Translations under genes and position numbers: made by a program
Notes under the pieces: model-generated
What the model was told of the DNA's origin: nothing
The model's database searches: none
What the model saw: only the letters and a program-made list of their open reading frames with translations
In this document: positions 40,877 through 41,948 of the stretch, piece after piece
Layout of the letters: each line of letters opens with the position of its first letter
How positions within the stretch are numbered: the stretch's first letter is position 1
Assembly (NCBI RefSeq): GCF_020329485.1
Contig: NZ_JAGKJI010000055.1
Span: 1 to 41,948 of the forward strand
Length of the DNA: 41,948 nt
Direction of reading: 5' to 3'
From: Bradyrhizobium cenepequi
GTDB taxonomy: Bacteria > Pseudomonadota > Alphaproteobacteria > Rhizobiales > Xanthobacteraceae

Positions 40877-41440
40877 TCACGATCTCCACAAAGTCTCTTC
40901 GGTCCAGCCAAGACTTGCGAATTCGGCGGCCCGGAGCGGCGCTTCTGCTGCGGCAAAGAACTCGTCGAGCTGGGGCGGCTCGACGGCCGTTCCCGACAGC
41001 ATGGCGTGTGCCTGTCCGCGATGGTGGATCTGGTGTTGGAAGACATGCATAAGGAGGCGGTCGCGACGTTCGGCCTGTACGGACGTGTCGCGATTGACGC
41101 GCACGATTCCGTCGAGCAATTCAGGCGTCAATCCGTCGCAGACAGCAATCAAACGCTTGTCGACGCTCGCCCGAGCGGGCTTCAGCTCGGCAACGGTTCG
41201 ACATGGCACTTCGTTTTCCCAGGCTTGCGGCCCAAGCCATCCACCTTCAAGTGCGTCGACGTAGAATAGGTCGATCACATAAATGTGGTTCAAGGTTAGC
41301 TGCAGGCTTGGAAAGAAGCCCGTGCGCGCGGCCTCAAAATCCTGCTGGCTGAGAGTTGCGCACGCCGTGAGCAGCCGATGGTTGGCCCACGCGTTGTTGT
41401 AGGCGAAAGCGCGATACGTCTGAACAGATCCAGCGGGCAC
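40877..41440 (-). CDS. DinB-family protein
   Basis: A 187-aa four-helix-bundle protein. The metal-binding histidines are visible in LTLNHIYVIDLFYVDAL (about residue 52) and HVFQHQIHHRGQAHAML (about 132-146), as in DinB-like putative metal-dependent enzymes or thiol transferases. The start is a GTG at 41440 with GAGG seven bases before it. Despite the name, the family is not proven to be a DNA-damage function. It stands alone, between repeats. Confidence 0.9.
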   Translation of the reverse strand: MPAGSVQTYRAFAYNNAWANHRLLTACATLSQQDFEAARTGFFPSLQLTLNHIYVIDLFYVDALEGGWLGPQAWENEVPCRTVAELKPARASVDKRLIAVCDGLTPELLDGIVRVNRDTSVQAERRDRLLMHVFQHQIHHRGQAHAMLSGTAVEPPQLDEFFAAAEAPLRAAEFASLGWTEETLWRS

Positions 41441-41524
41441 GGCCGTTCCTCATCCGAAGGCATTGCCTGGAAGCAATCGTATGCGAGGGCGACTATACTG
41501 CATTCTGCTTCGGCCCACATGCCT

Positions 41525-41629
41525 GTCATTCCGGGATGCGTGCGCAGCACGCAGGCCCGGAATCCATCGGGCGGCAGGGCGAGGGGAGAAATGGATTCCG
41601 GGCTCGCGCTTCGCGCGCCCCGGAATGAC
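41525..41629. repeat. Palindromic intergenic repeat (ATTCCGGG family)
   Basis: Outer arms GTCATTCCGGG and CCCCGGAATGAC. Inner arms CCCGGAATCCAT (41556-41567) and ATGGATTCCGGG (41591-41602) are perfect. It is the same family as 24843-24943. Confidence 0.85.
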
Positions 41630-41650
41630 GCAGGAAAATTCGCGGAATCC

Positions 41651-41736
41651 GTAGGGTGGGCAAAGCGGCAGCGTGCCCACCATCGCCGGCGGAGCGCTTG
41701 ATGGTGGGCACGGCGCTTCGCGCCTTTGCCCACCCT
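41651..41736. repeat. Palindromic intergenic repeat (GTAGGGTGGGCAAAG family)
   Basis: Arms AGGGTGGGCAAAG (41653-41665) and CTTTGCCCACCCT (41723-41735), with inner arms GTGCCCACCAT (41673-41683) and ATGGTGGGCAC (41701-41711), are perfect. The usual mirrored end (...CCCTAC) is missing on the right: the next bases are TGTATT, so the element may be interrupted there. Confidence 0.85.
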
Positions 41737-41942
41737 TGTATTAGCGCGTTGGAGTAGAGTGAGATCGTTCCGTGAGGAATGGCCCAGCCCGGGTGGCCGC
41801 CCGAGCTGGGCTGCCGATCGATCGGATCGCTGCCCACCGAAGCCTTGAGGCTGCCTTGTAGCAAGATCGCGGTCGGCGCTTCATCGGGACCCGAATGGTT
41901 GAACGAACTTCAGGTTCGCATCACAAGGGAGGGTCGACGAAG
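41737..41942 (+). other. Structured leader before a gene cut by the window edge
   Basis: About 200 bases without a gene. They contain the hairpin GCCCAGC..GCTGGGC (41782-41811) with inner CGGG/CCCG, then CGAAC-TTCAG-GTTCG (about 41905-41919), and a strong ribosome-binding site GGGAGGG (41927-41933). The size and folding would fit the left-end non-coding region of an IS110-type element, but no transposase sequence is visible. Confidence 0.35.
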
Positions 41943-41948
41943 ATGGCC
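41943..41948 (+). CDS. First two codons of an unidentified gene (partial)
   Basis: ATGGCC at the very end is preceded at nine bases by GGGAGGG, so a gene probably starts here and continues past the window. Its identity cannot be known from the window. Confidence 0.4.

Overview
The window looks like a chromosomal segment of a Bradyrhizobium-type alphaproteobacterium (Nitrobacteraceae/Bradyrhizobiaceae). The reasons are high GC with strong third-position bias, the rhizobial thi operon order thiO-thiS-thiG-thiE-thiC behind a TPP riboswitch, an SuhB/alpha-r8-type small RNA, a FixK2-like box, and several palindromic repeat families typical of these genomes. Nearly all of it is core chromosome. I saw no tRNA, rRNA, CRISPR array or prophage.

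Layout. 1-0.8 kb: an AT-rich orphan membrane-anchored gene attached to the 3' end of the thi operon. 0.8-5.7 kb: thiamine biosynthesis on the minus strand, with promoter and riboswitch; a folded repeat separates thiS from thiG. 5.7-8.8 kb: lytic transglycosylase, zinc-ribbon protein and an overlapping histidine kinase/OmpR-type regulator pair. 8.9-11.7 kb: a Ser/Asp-rich protein, two PRC-barrel proteins and a DUF1499 membrane protein. 11.9-13.0 kb: a decay zone with a truncated membrane gene and a TAXI-type TRAP binding-protein remnant carrying a frameshift and a stop. 13.0-18.3 kb: acyl-CoA ligase, extensin-like protein, L,D-transpeptidase, CorA. 18.4-21.5 kb: SDR, pdxH, lipoprotein, J-domain chaperone. 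21.7 kb: the small RNA. 21.8-23.2 kb: ECF sigma factor with its anti-sigma factor. 23.4-29.0 kb: fabI, a histidine phosphatase, aroC, an adenylate cyclase, clpS and a secreted vWA protein.

29.2-41.4 kb is almost all minus strand: an Acg-like nitroreductase with a FixK2-type box, an overlapping set (rlmD-like methyltransferase, tlyA, deoxyribosyltransferase) next to dxs, a membrane alpha/beta hydrolase, xseB, a histone-deacetylase-like amidohydrolase, a 5'-nucleotidase, an enoyl-CoA hydratase and a DinB-like protein. The last 500 bases hold two palindromic repeats, then a folded leader and the first two codons of a gene cut off by the window edge, possibly the left end of an insertion sequence.

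The most rewarding signals are regulatory: the riboswitch overlapping the thiO ribosome-binding region, the small RNA, the FixK2 box with a correctly spaced -10, a terminator encoded inside a neighbour's coding sequence, and the leader at the right edge. I did not find a clear multi-gene system that is wholly new. The least explained proteins are the gene at 47-751, the membrane hydrolase at 35296-36594 and the small protein at 8948-9505.
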